Shown here in pieces: positions 27,739 through 35,269 of a stretch of 50,820 bases of DNA (position 1 is the stretch's first letter; each line of letters starts with the position of its first letter). The notes under the pieces are model-generated. The model was given only the letters and a program-made list of their open reading frames with translations. It was not told the DNA's origin and searched no databases. The stretch is from NCBI RefSeq assembly GCF_013822155.1, contig NZ_PNJW01000015.1:1-50820 (forward strand), written 5' to 3'. Origin of the DNA: Flavobacterium sp. (GTDB taxonomy: Bacteria; Bacteroidota; Bacteroidia; Flavobacteriales; Flavobacteriaceae). A program made the translations under genes and the position numbers.

Positions 27739-27757
27739 TTAAAAAGAAATCCGTTAT

Positions 27758-29251
27758 TTACTCCACAATAATAGCTTTTGTCGCTTTTCCTTTATTTGTT
27801 ATGACTTCAAAAAAATAGGTTCCTTTTGATAATTGACGAACATCAATACTAGAATTCTTTTCTGATTTTATAAATTGTCCGAGTGAATTGTAAATGTTGA
27901 TTGATTTTAATTCTAAATCGTTTTGCAAACTAATGGTTACTAGTTCTGAAACCGGATTGGGATAGATTAAAAATTTCGATAAAACAAAACCATCTGAACT
28001 CAAAACAGGAGAGATATCAAACACACGAACATGACCGGAATCTGAACCATTAGCGTCATTGTTAGTTGCTCCTATTGCCACTGTGCTGCCATCACCGGAT
28101 AAAGAAAGACTAATACCGAAATTATCATCAACTCCTTCCCCGTCCATATCTAAACCTATATGCGTCCAAGCTCCTGAAATATTTTGATACACTCGCACAA
28201 GACCGGCATTTGATCCATTTCCATCATTCAATGGGGCACCTACAACCAATACATTTCCATCATTGGATAAAGAAACACTATGACCAAAATAATCACCATT
28301 TCCTTCACCATAAATATCAAGACCCACTTGTGTCCAAACATTGGATAGATTTTTATAAACACGAACATGACCGGATCCCGGCGAATTTGTAGCACCTCCA
28401 TTATAATAGGCTCCAATAGCCACTGTAGAACCATCTCCGGATAAAGAAACGCTATAGCCACTAAAGTTATTTGCAGCTTCCCCATCAATATCAGAGCCTT
28501 GTTGAATCCAATTATTTGCTATGTTTTGATATACTCGAACATGACCGGAATCTGTTCCGTTTACTCCATCATTGTTGTAGGCACCGATGGCTAAAATCGA
28601 ACCATCATTAGAGAGTGAAATACTTGCACCACTAAAATCAAGAGCTGCTTCTCCATTAATACTATTTCCAATTTGTGTCCAAACATTTGAAATATTTTTA
28701 AAAACCCTTACATTTCCTGAGGCGGAACCATTTGCATCATTACTTAAAGCACCTATTGCAATAATTGATCCGTCATCTGACAAAGAAACACTACAACCGC
28801 TTAAGTCACTTATAAATTCACCATCAATGTCACTTCCTATTTGTGTCCATACTCCTGCAAGATTTTGAAAAACCCGAACATGACCGGTATTTGGAAAATT
28901 TCCATTATCTCCATCATTTGCATAGCTACCAATTGCTACAATGTTTCCATCACTTGATAACGAAACACTATAACCACTAGCATCATTTGCGGCTTCACCA
29001 TCAATATCAGCTCCTATTTGTGTCCAAACCCCAGAATTATTGCTATATACTCGTACATGACCGGAACTAGTTCCATTTCCATCATTGTATATTCCGCCAA
29101 TTGCTAAGACATTCCCATCAGAGGATAACGAAACACTATAACCACTAATGTCATCAGCCGCTTCTCCATCAATATCAGTCCCAATTTGCGTTTGACTGTA
29201 ACTTGCTACTGTACAAAGTAGTAAAAAGTAAATTTTTCTCATATAATTCAT
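27758..29251 (-). CDS. T9SS-secreted seven-repeat beta-propeller protein
   Basis: 497 residues. The signal peptide is MRKIYFLLLCTVASYSQ from the second Met at residue 4. Seven repeats of about 56-58 residues follow, each with QIGxDIDGEAxxDxSGYS, then VSLSSDGNVLAIG and SGHVRVYxNxxGVWT. This pattern fits a seven-bladed FG-GAP-like propeller. The last 75 residues (FLIYPNPVSELVTISLQ ... ATKAIIVE) are a type A C-terminal sorting domain, directing export by the type IX secretion system. Its role is probably surface binding or adhesion; no catalytic site is visible. Repeat-to-repeat DNA similarity makes it prone to length change. Confidence 0.93.
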   Translation of the reverse strand: MNYMRKIYFLLLCTVASYSQTQIGTDIDGEAADDISGYSVSLSSDGNVLAIGGIYNDGNGTSSGHVRVYSNNSGVWTQIGADIDGEAANDASGYSVSLSSDGNIVAIGSYANDGDNGNFPNTGHVRVFQNLAGVWTQIGSDIDGEFISDLSGCSVSLSDDGSIIAIGALSNDANGSASGNVRVFKNISNVWTQIGNSINGEAALDFSGASISLSNDGSILAIGAYNNDGVNGTDSGHVRVYQNIANNWIQQGSDIDGEAANNFSGYSVSLSGDGSTVAIGAYYNGGATNSPGSGHVRVYKNLSNVWTQVGLDIYGEGNGDYFGHSVSLSNDGNVLVVGAPLNDGNGSNAGLVRVYQNISGAWTHIGLDMDGEGVDDNFGISLSLSGDGSTVAIGATNNDANGSDSGHVRVFDISPVLSSDGFVLSKFLIYPNPVSELVTISLQNDLELKSINIYNSLGQFIKSEKNSSIDVRQLSKGTYFFEVITNKGKATKAIIVE

Positions 29252-29322
29252 TTTTCAAAAGGTAAACTTACTATTTCCTTTTTATATTTAAACCCTTATA
29301 TATTGGACAAATGTTACCCCAA

Positions 29323-29760
29323 TTAAATTTTCACCTGATCTCTCGGATCAAAATCAACCATCCACTCAATACCATATTTATCTCTAAACATCCCAAAATA
29401 AGAACCCCAAGGGCTTTCGTCAAGTGGAACTTCTATTTGCCCGCCTGCTGAAAGTCCCTCAAATAACTGAGTAGCTTCCGCTTTGCTTTCTGCACTAATG
29501 GATATTTTTGACCTGTTTTCATTTTCACTCACAACCCCCATACACTCAGGAACATCATTACCAATCAAAACATTACTGCCAATAGGAAAGGCAATGTGCA
29601 TCAGCTTATCTGCCTCTTTATCAGAAATCGGAAATTCAGAAATAGGCATATCTTTATACCGAATAACCCGGGCAAACGCACCGCCAAAAACTGATTTATA
29701 AAAATTGAAAGCTTCCTCGGCATTGCCGTTGAAGTTAATAGAAGGATTAATTTGTGCCAT
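29323..29760 (-). CDS. VOC family protein (PhnB/glyoxalase-like)
   Basis: 145 residues with the two beta-alpha-beta modules of the vicinal oxygen chelate fold. It begins INPSINFNGNAEEAFNFYKS, the standard PhnB-like opening, and ends SPWGSYFGMFRDKYGIEWMV. Members bind small molecules or metals. Many are called 3-demethylubiquinone methyltransferase-like without evidence, so no function is given. It sits 13 bases after the SRPBCC gene in a likely operon. Confidence 0.92.
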   Translation of the reverse strand: MAQINPSINFNGNAEEAFNFYKSVFGGAFARVIRYKDMPISEFPISDKEADKLMHIAFPIGSNVLIGNDVPECMGVVSENENRSKISISAESKAEATQLFEGLSAGGQIEVPLDESPWGSYFGMFRDKYGIEWMVDFDPRDQVKI

Positions 29761-29773
29761 ACTTTTATTTTAT

Positions 29774-30223
29774 TTAAGCGTCCGGAATAACAGGTTCTAC
29801 TAAGCGTTTTAATTTATCTAACGATTCTTGCCATCCCAAATAACACATCTCTAAAGGAATTTCCGCAGGTATTCCTTCCTGTGTTACAAAAAGTTCCGTG
29901 CCACACAAAACCGCTTTAAATTTTATGGTCGTCATCATCAGTCCCGGCAAAGTAGGGTCATCAAATTGGTCGGTATACCGCAGCAATTCATTCGGCAGAA
30001 TTTCTAAATAGCTACCCCCAAAAGAATGTCCGCTACCGGTAGTAAAATTAGTAAACGTCATTTTATAAGACCCCCCAACCCTAAAGTCCAAACTATGCAC
30101 TTTACAAACAAACCCATAAGGCGGAAACCACGAAGCCATGGCATCAGCATCCGTAAAGGCTTTAAATACTTTTTCCACCGGTGCAGCTAAAACGCGGTGC
30201 AAGGTAACTGTGTTATTCGTCAT
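29774..30223 (-). CDS. SRPBCC (AHSA1-like) domain protein
   Basis: 149 residues with the START/AHSA1 helix-grip fold: TLHRVLAAPVEKVFKAFTDA, MASWFPPYGFVCKVHSLDFR, and a C-terminal helix LGWQESLDKLKRLVEP. The family binds hydrophobic ligands or acts as an Hsp90-activator-like fold; many stand-alone members have unknown roles. SRPBCC and VOC genes are commonly paired, as here. Confidence 0.92.
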   Translation of the reverse strand: MTNNTVTLHRVLAAPVEKVFKAFTDADAMASWFPPYGFVCKVHSLDFRVGGSYKMTFTNFTTGSGHSFGGSYLEILPNELLRYTDQFDDPTLPGLMMTTIKFKAVLCGTELFVTQEGIPAEIPLEMCYLGWQESLDKLKRLVEPVIPDA

Positions 30224-30336
30224 AAAACTACTTTTTTACTATAATCAAATTTAAAATTTATTTTTTAATAGTCAGTCAGTCACCCACTTTTAACACAGTA
30301 TATAAACCACTTCACTAACTGATTGCAATTATTTCA

Positions 30337-30357
30337 AAAGTAAATATAGTAGTTTTT
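30337..30357 (-). promoter_or_regulatory. Putative promoter of SRPBCC-VOC operon
   Basis: The minus strand reads AAAACTACTATATTTACTTT, with the -7-like TATATTTA. An identical 20-base string lies at 31478-31497 before the serine hydrolase gene. Confidence 0.5.
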
Positions 30358-30385
30358 TAAAAAGGTTGTGCAAAAGCTACTACTG

Positions 30386-31417
30386 TTAGCGATAGTTTTT
30401 TATTTCGTTTCTTATGATTTTCAAAATTTCAGTGTGATAATAAAAAGTTTTCTTCAAATCGTCAGTCTCATAGGCAACATTTTCAAATACAATTACGCTT
30501 GTCTTTGTTTTTGGAAAATAAAAATTCATTGAAACAAAACCCGGGGCAAAACCGGTTTGTCCAAACTGCAAAATAGTATCTTTTGCATCAATAGTTATTC
30601 CGTAACCATATTCCGTAATCCCAAAAATTGGGTGATTTCGAACTGCTCCTTTTTGTTTTGTTTTTAACAGCTTCATTGTCTTCCCTTTCAATAGTTTTCC
30701 ATTATAAAACAAGCTATTCCATCTATTTAAATCGTTAACTGTCGAAATGAAAGAACCCGCAGCAACATAGTTTTGAAATGATTCTGTTTCAAATTCTATT
30801 TTACCATTTTCAATTTCAGTGTAACCTTTAACTAAACGATTATATTTTTTAATATCAGGATGAAAAGTGTTTTTCATTCCACACTCTTCAAATAAATTCT
30901 CTGAAAGTTCTGCAAAAGATTTTTTAGAAGTTTTTTCTACTATTTTAGCTAGCAAATCATAACCAATTTGCGAATAAGAATATTGAGTTCCAACTTTAAA
31001 AGTTGTTGGTTTGTCTAATTGAGAAATACCGTGCATATGCGTTAACAAATGATGTACGGTTACAGTATCAGCCCAGCTTTGAGTCAATTCAGGCAAATAT
31101 TCACGAATGGGTATATGTAAATCAATGTTTCCTTTGTCAAATTCCCGAAGTACTAAAACTGCTGTAAACTGTTTACTGATGGAGCCGATTACAAATTGAT
31201 CATTTAGTTTTAAAGGCTCTTTTATCTCAAGGTCCGAATAGCCATATAATTTTGAATAGTTAGCTTTTCCTTTTTGAGAAATAAGAATTATTCCATTAAA
31301 AGGTCTTGTTGTTTTAACTGATAGTAAACTATCTATTTGTTGCTCAATACTATTTTGTTGTCCAAAAGTTACAATGGTTGCTTTTAAAAAAACGAGTAAA
31401 AATAATATGTATTTCAT
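30386..31417 (-). CDS. Serine hydrolase, beta-lactamase/class C-like
   Basis: 343 residues. The signal peptide (MKYILFLLVFLKATIVTFGQ) predicts export. The SxxK motif is S79-I-S-K82 within FVIGSISKQFTAVL. A Tyr motif lies in YSYSQIGYDLL, and a TGFAPGFVS near the C-terminus corresponds to the KTG-box region. The family covers esterases, D-amino peptidases and penicillin-binding-like proteins; true beta-lactamase activity cannot be inferred. Confidence 0.92.
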   Translation of the reverse strand: MKYILFLLVFLKATIVTFGQQNSIEQQIDSLLSVKTTRPFNGIILISQKGKANYSKLYGYSDLEIKEPLKLNDQFVIGSISKQFTAVLVLREFDKGNIDLHIPIREYLPELTQSWADTVTVHHLLTHMHGISQLDKPTTFKVGTQYSYSQIGYDLLAKIVEKTSKKSFAELSENLFEECGMKNTFHPDIKKYNRLVKGYTEIENGKIEFETESFQNYVAAGSFISTVNDLNRWNSLFYNGKLLKGKTMKLLKTKQKGAVRNHPIFGITEYGYGITIDAKDTILQFGQTGFAPGFVSMNFYFPKTKTSVIVFENVAYETDDLKKTFYYHTEILKIIRNEIKNYR

Positions 31418-31477
31418 TGTTGTCTTTTCGGTTTCTGTTCCCTTTATAACTTCTCCAAATTAACTCCTATTAATCTT

Positions 31478-31497
31478 AAAGTAAATATAGTAGTTTT
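31478..31497 (-). promoter_or_regulatory. Putative promoter of serine hydrolase gene
   Basis: It carries the same 20-base AAAACTACTATATTTACTTT (minus strand) as at 30337-30357, about 60 bases before the start codon, with the -7-like TATATTTA. Confidence 0.5.
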
Positions 31498-31514
31498 CAG
31501 AATACTAAAAAACA

Positions 31515-31551
31515 AACCTCACTTAGATAGCACTAAACGAGGTTGTTTTTA
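31515..31551 (-). terminator. Hairpin between remnant and serine hydrolase
   Basis: AACCTCACTTAG and CTAAACGAGGTT pair over 10 of 12 positions with a 6-base loop. T-rich tracts follow on either strand, so it could terminate transcription in both directions. Confidence 0.6.
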
Positions 31552-31655
31552 TAATTATTTTAAAAATTTAGTTCTTTAATGAAGTTATGCAATAGCTACG
31601 CAACTGGGGATTAAGAATTTATTCTTAACTTTTACTGGATGCTAAATTTGTATTC

Positions 31656-31784
31656 CTATTTTGATATACAATCTTGAGTTAAGTATATTTTTTGCCCTTT
31701 GTAATAATAAGAATGATTACTTTGAGCATTCAATAAAAATGCTCTTATAATAAAGAATAATAATGATAAGTATATTCCTTTCAT
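31656..31784 (-). pseudogene. Remnant of a secreted protein (signal peptide plus YYYKGQKIYL)
   Basis: The minus-strand frame encodes MKGIYLSLLFFIIRAFLLNA, then QSNHSYYYKGQKIYLTQDC, then ISK and a stop, 42 residues in all. Large flavobacterial T9SS surface proteins and proteases often begin their mature chain with a YYYKGEKI-L motif. The body of the protein is missing, so this is probably a 5' stub left by deletion. Confidence 0.5.
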
Positions 31785-31889
31785 AAGCTTTTTTATAAAA
31801 TAAATTAATTAATTTTAATCACGTTAAATAATAAACATTAACAAATATATACAACTTATTCACACTTTTAATAAACTAATCATGATAAT

Positions 31890-32135
31890 TCTTATAATAA
31901 AATTTAAAAAATTATAAAAACTAAAAAACTAAAAAAACTAAAAGAACTAAAAAAACCAAAAACTCTCCACCCCCAAAGGAAATCCGTTCAAATCCATTTA
32001 TCGCGAAGCGATATCCGTAAAAAATCCTTTTAATCCGCGTCATTTGCGTCATCCGCGTTCAATCCCATAACCAAAAGATGTCATGCTGAGCCTGCCGAAG
32101 TAAAAAAAACTAAAAGAACTAAAAAAACCCATACC
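31890..32135. repeat. Composite repeat region, left (outer part)
   Basis: A low-complexity A-rich tract of CTAAAA-type units (about 31910-31966) is followed by a 64-bp dispersed repeat (31997-32060). A GTCATGCTGAGCCTGCCGAAG motif (about 32079-32099) and a second CTAAAA tract come next. All modules recur in inverted orientation at 48.8-49.8 kb. There is no credible coding frame here. Confidence 0.85.
31997..32060 (+). repeat. 64-bp inverted repeat, left copy
   Basis: It begins TTTATCGCGAAGCGATATCC and ends GCGTCATCCGCGTTC. It is the reverse complement of 49574-49637 with one mismatch. It contains a small palindrome TATCGC-GAA-GCGATA and two GCGTCAT words. Confidence 0.93.
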
Positions 32136-32176
32136 ATTCATAACCCTTCAAATCGAAAACCCTCCCCAAAAAAACA

Positions 32177-32604
32177 ACGAGATTATCTGATTCCGACACG
32201 AGATTATCCGATTCCGACACGAGATTTATCGAAACACGCACAAGGTTTATCGAAACACGAACAAGATTTATCGAAACACATACAAGATTTACCGAAACAC
32301 GCACAAGATTTACCGAAACACGCACAAGGTTTATCGAAAAACGTACAAGGTTTATCGAAACACGCACAAGATTTACCGAAACACGTACAAGGTTTATCGA
32401 AACACGCACAAGGTTTACCGAAACACGCACAAGATTATTCGAAAACGGAACGAGATTATCCGAAAACGATACGAGATTATTCGAAAACGGAACGAGATTA
32501 TTCAAAAACGATACGAGATTATCCGAAAACGCAACGAGATTATTCGAAAACGCTACGAGATTATTCGAAAACGCTACGAGATTATTCAAAAACGCTACGA
32601 GATT
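32177..32604 (-). repeat. 21-bp minisatellite, left array (20 units)
   Basis: Twenty consecutive 21-base units keep exact register from 32177 to 32596, then a partial unit. Three variant classes are grouped in blocks: outer ACGAGATTATCCGATTCCGAC, middle ACAAGGTTTATCGAAACACGC and inner ACGAGATTATTCGAAAACGC(T). The invariant part is AC-AG-TT-A--GA and a CG near the end. A minus-strand frame (NLVRVSI repeats) stays open because 21 is a multiple of 3; I do not call it a gene. Confidence 0.93.
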
Positions 32605-32684
32605 TTAAAAAAAAAACAAACCCTAATGTAAAACAAAAAGAATACATACTTAAATTTACACCAACACCGCAACACAAAAACAGC

Positions 32685-33956
32685 ATGCAAAAACAACAAC
32701 TCGACGAGCTGCTCCACCACAACATCATCACCCCCGAAGTAGCCACAGCCATAACAAACTACTACCAAAACAAACAAACAACCGCCTCTAAATTACCCAT
32801 CATTTTCGGCATCTTCGGAGCACTCCTCGGAGGCCTCGGCATCATCCTCCTCATCGGCCACAACTGGGATGATTTCAGCACCACAACTCAATCCATCCTC
32901 GCCTTCCTTCCGCTTCTATTAGGTCAAATCGCCTCCGGATACACCATCCTAAAAAAACCGGAATCAATCGCATGGCGTGAAAGCAGCGGAGCATTCCTCT
33001 TCTGTGGAGTTGGAGCCTCCATAGCACTAATATCTCAAATCTACCACATTCCCGGCAACTTCAACGCCTTCATCCTCACCTGGATGCTCGTCAGTTTGCC
33101 AATGGTATATCTCCTTAAATCATCACTAACGTCCCTCCTCTTCCTCATCGGAATCACCGTATACAACGTCAACATTCGCTACATCGATTACCCCTACGCA
33201 GAAAACTATTGGTATTGGTTACTGCTAGTCGGCATCGCACCACACTACTATACCCTACTAAAAAAACAACCCACCGGAAACTTCACCATCTTCCACCATT
33301 GGTTCATCGCCCTCACCCTACTAATAAACCTCGGAACAATTTCAAAAAACAGCAACGAACTACTCTTTATCACCTACGGTTTTCTCATCGCCCTCTTCTA
33401 CCTCATCGGAAAAACAACAACCTTTAATCAACTCAAAACCATAGCAAACAGCTACCTCACCATCGGAAAACTTGGCGGATTATACATCCTCTACATGGCA
33501 AGCTTCCGTTTCATCTGGAAACATTTAACCCTCAAAAACATCGAATCCGATTCACTCGCCATAACCCTTACCGTTTCACTGTTTCTTGCCGCCGCAATAC
33601 TCCTTTATCAACTAAGCAAAAAACAGAAACAAACACCAACAACACTATTTCACTTTAACTTTCTAGCCATAGCCCTACTCTTTATAACCGCACAAATAAG
33701 TATAATCGCCACTGTTGTCATCGCAAACTGTTACATCCTTCTCCTCGGCCTCCAGGAAATACAAAAAGGAAACAAAACAAACAGCATAGCACGACTCAAT
33801 TTCGGAATACTCATCATAGCCATCCTCACCGGATGCCGCTTCTTTGACGAAAACATGACCTTCATTGTTCGCGGAGTCATGTTCATAATTGTCGGTTTCG
33901 GGTTCTTTGCTTTAAACTATTTTCTACTCAAAAAAAGAAAACAACATGAAAACTAA
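32685..33956 (+). CDS. DUF2157 integral membrane protein
   Basis: 423 residues. A short cytoplasmic N-terminal helical part (QKQQLDELLHHNIITPEVATA) is followed by about ten membrane helices, starting LPIIFGIFGALLGGLGIILL and GHNWDDFS, the usual DUF2157 signature. The function is not known. The next gene overlaps by 11 bases and encodes its usual partner, a GDYXXLXY protein. Codons are strongly C-ending, unlike genes further right, and G is scarce on this strand. A TAAATTTA element at 32651-32658 may be its -7. Confidence 0.92.
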   Translation: MQKQQLDELLHHNIITPEVATAITNYYQNKQTTASKLPIIFGIFGALLGGLGIILLIGHNWDDFSTTTQSILAFLPLLLGQIASGYTILKKPESIAWRESSGAFLFCGVGASIALISQIYHIPGNFNAFILTWMLVSLPMVYLLKSSLTSLLFLIGITVYNVNIRYIDYPYAENYWYWLLLVGIAPHYYTLLKKQPTGNFTIFHHWFIALTLLINLGTISKNSNELLFITYGFLIALFYLIGKTTTFNQLKTIANSYLTIGKLGGLYILYMASFRFIWKHLTLKNIESDSLAITLTVSLFLAAAILLYQLSKKQKQTPTTLFHFNFLAIALLFITAQISIIATVVIANCYILLLGLQEIQKGNKTNSIARLNFGILIIAILTGCRFFDENMTFIVRGVMFIIVGFGFFALNYFLLKKRKQHEN

Positions 33957-34521
33957 AGCCCTCCTTTTCGGACTGTTTCTACTCGTTGCGGCAGTTCAAC
34001 TCTATATTCCCGCAGAAATGATTTCACACAACGAAAACATCATCAGCACCGGAACAGTTTTAAAATTCAAATGCGAACCCGTAGACCCTTATGATCCCTT
34101 CCGTGGAAAGTACATTTATTTACGTTTCGCCAACAGAACCGTAGTTGTAAACAAAGCAGACAACTACCAATTCAATCAAAAGATATACGCCACCTTCAAA
34201 CAAGACAAAGAAGGATTTGCAGTAATGGATAAAATTTACTCCAAACAACCAACACAACGCACCGATTTCCTTGAAATAAAGATTGATTACACAAACAATT
34301 ACGATTCCATCGAAAAAATCTCTGTTGAATATCCCTTCGACCGCTACTACATGAACGAATTCAAAGCTCCCCAAGCTGAACAAACGTATGCAGAAAGTGT
34401 AAGCGACATCAAGAAATCAGTCTACGCTGAAGTAGCCATTAAAAACGGAACCGGAGTTATTAAGAAGGTCATGATTGATAACCAAGCTATTGAAGACTAC
34501 GTTAAAAAACAGCCAAAATAA
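33946..34521 (+). CDS. GDYXXLXY domain protein
   Basis: 191 residues. An N-terminal membrane helix (ALLFGLFLLVAAVQLYIPA) is followed by an extracytoplasmic domain with the family motif in the form DPFRGKYIYLRF (Gly-Lys-Tyr in place of Gly-Asp-Tyr). The start ATG lies inside the end of the DUF2157 gene, implying translational coupling. These two families are commonly adjacent, and their joint role is not known. Same C-rich codon bias as the partner. Confidence 0.9.
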   Translation: MKTKALLFGLFLLVAAVQLYIPAEMISHNENIISTGTVLKFKCEPVDPYDPFRGKYIYLRFANRTVVVNKADNYQFNQKIYATFKQDKEGFAVMDKIYSKQPTQRTDFLEIKIDYTNNYDSIEKISVEYPFDRYYMNEFKAPQAEQTYAESVSDIKKSVYAEVAIKNGTGVIKKVMIDNQAIEDYVKKQPK

Positions 34522-34533
34522 ACCAACGAAACC

Positions 34534-35106
34534 ATGCAATTAGTATTCGCTTCAAACAACCCAAACAAAATAAAAGAAATACAATTACTGCTTCCAAACA
34601 CCCTACAAATCTTAAGTTTAGAAGACGTCGGTTGCTTGGAAGAAATACCCGAAACAGCCCCCACCATTGAAGGCAATGCCATTCAAAAAGCAAACTACAT
34701 CACTGAAAAATATGGCTACCCCTGCTTTGCTGATGATACCGGTTTAGAAGTGGAAGCTTTAAACGGCGAACCCGGTGTTTATTCGGCCCGTTATGCCGGT
34801 GAACAAAAAAACGCTGATGATAACATGGCAAAACTACTCCACAATCTTTCCAATAAAACAAATCGAAAAGCCCAATTTAAAACGGTAATCTGTTTAAATC
34901 TAAATGGCAATCAGCACTTATTTGAAGGAATTATAAAAGGAGAAATCATCCCTGAAAAAAGAGGTTCAGCAGGTTTTGGTTATGACCCAATTTTCGTTCC
35001 AACCGGTTATGATAAAACCTTTGCAGAAATGCCAATTGGCGAGAAATCAAAAATCAGTCATCGGGGTTTAGCAGTGGAAAAATTGATTGCTTTTCTAACA
35101 CATTAA
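34534..35106 (+). CDS. rdgB: Non-canonical purine NTP pyrophosphatase, RdgB/HAM1 family
   Basis: 190 residues, full length. Motifs in order: [12 protein letters not shown] (nucleotide binding), [20 protein letters not shown] with the catalytic Asp pair, [11 protein letters not shown] and SHRGLA. It hydrolyses ITP, dITP and XTP to the monophosphate and so keeps them out of DNA and RNA. It starts 12 bases after the GDYXXLXY gene. Confidence 0.96.
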   Translation: MQLVFASNNPNKIKEIQLLLPNTLQILSLEDVGCLEEIPETAPTIEGNAIQKANYITEKYGYPCFADDTGLEVEALNGEPGVYSARYAGEQKNADDNMAKLLHNLSNKTNRKAQFKTVICLNLNGNQHLFEGIIKGEIIPEKRGSAGFGYDPIFVPTGYDKTFAEMPIGEKSKISHRGLAVEKLIAFLTH

Positions 35107-35241
35107 AAGAAACATTTTTCCTCCTTTTTTCACTAAGATTGAACCTATAACCCATTACCGTTTACCTTTCACCCTTTTCAAAACTTCCAACTAATTAAAA
35201 ATCAATAACTAACAGTATTAGTTTATATGGTTTTTTAACTG

Positions 35242-35249
35242 TACCTTTG
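35242..35249 (+). promoter_or_regulatory. -7 element of the DEAD-box helicase gene
   Basis: TACCTTTG matches TAnnTTTG and lies 20 bases before the ATG. A TTTG at the -33 distance is not evident. Confidence 0.6.
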
Positions 35250-35269
35250 CACCCAATTTAAAATACTAT

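Larger units (their letters stand above)
27352..27757. other. Intergenic region with gene remnant and terminator
   Basis: About 400 bases containing the 3' remnant of an NTF2-like gene (27459-27572), a TATATTTG -7 match upstream of it on the minus strand, and the terminator of the T9SS protein gene. No intact gene is seen. Confidence 0.6.

Noticed and set aside
22613..31500. Integron cassette array (single genes in one orientation; GNAT, VOC and SRPBCC are typical cargo)
   Set aside because: No attC-like sites with paired RYYYAAC/GTTRRRY ends are seen between the genes, and no integrase is present. Several genes have their own terminators or promoters.
32119..32589. Open minus-strand frame of 156 codons with NLVRVSI repeats
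   Set aside because: The unit is 21 bases (7 codons) and lacks stops in most frames, so a long open frame arises automatically. There is no ribosome or promoter evidence, and its ends run into low-complexity sequence.
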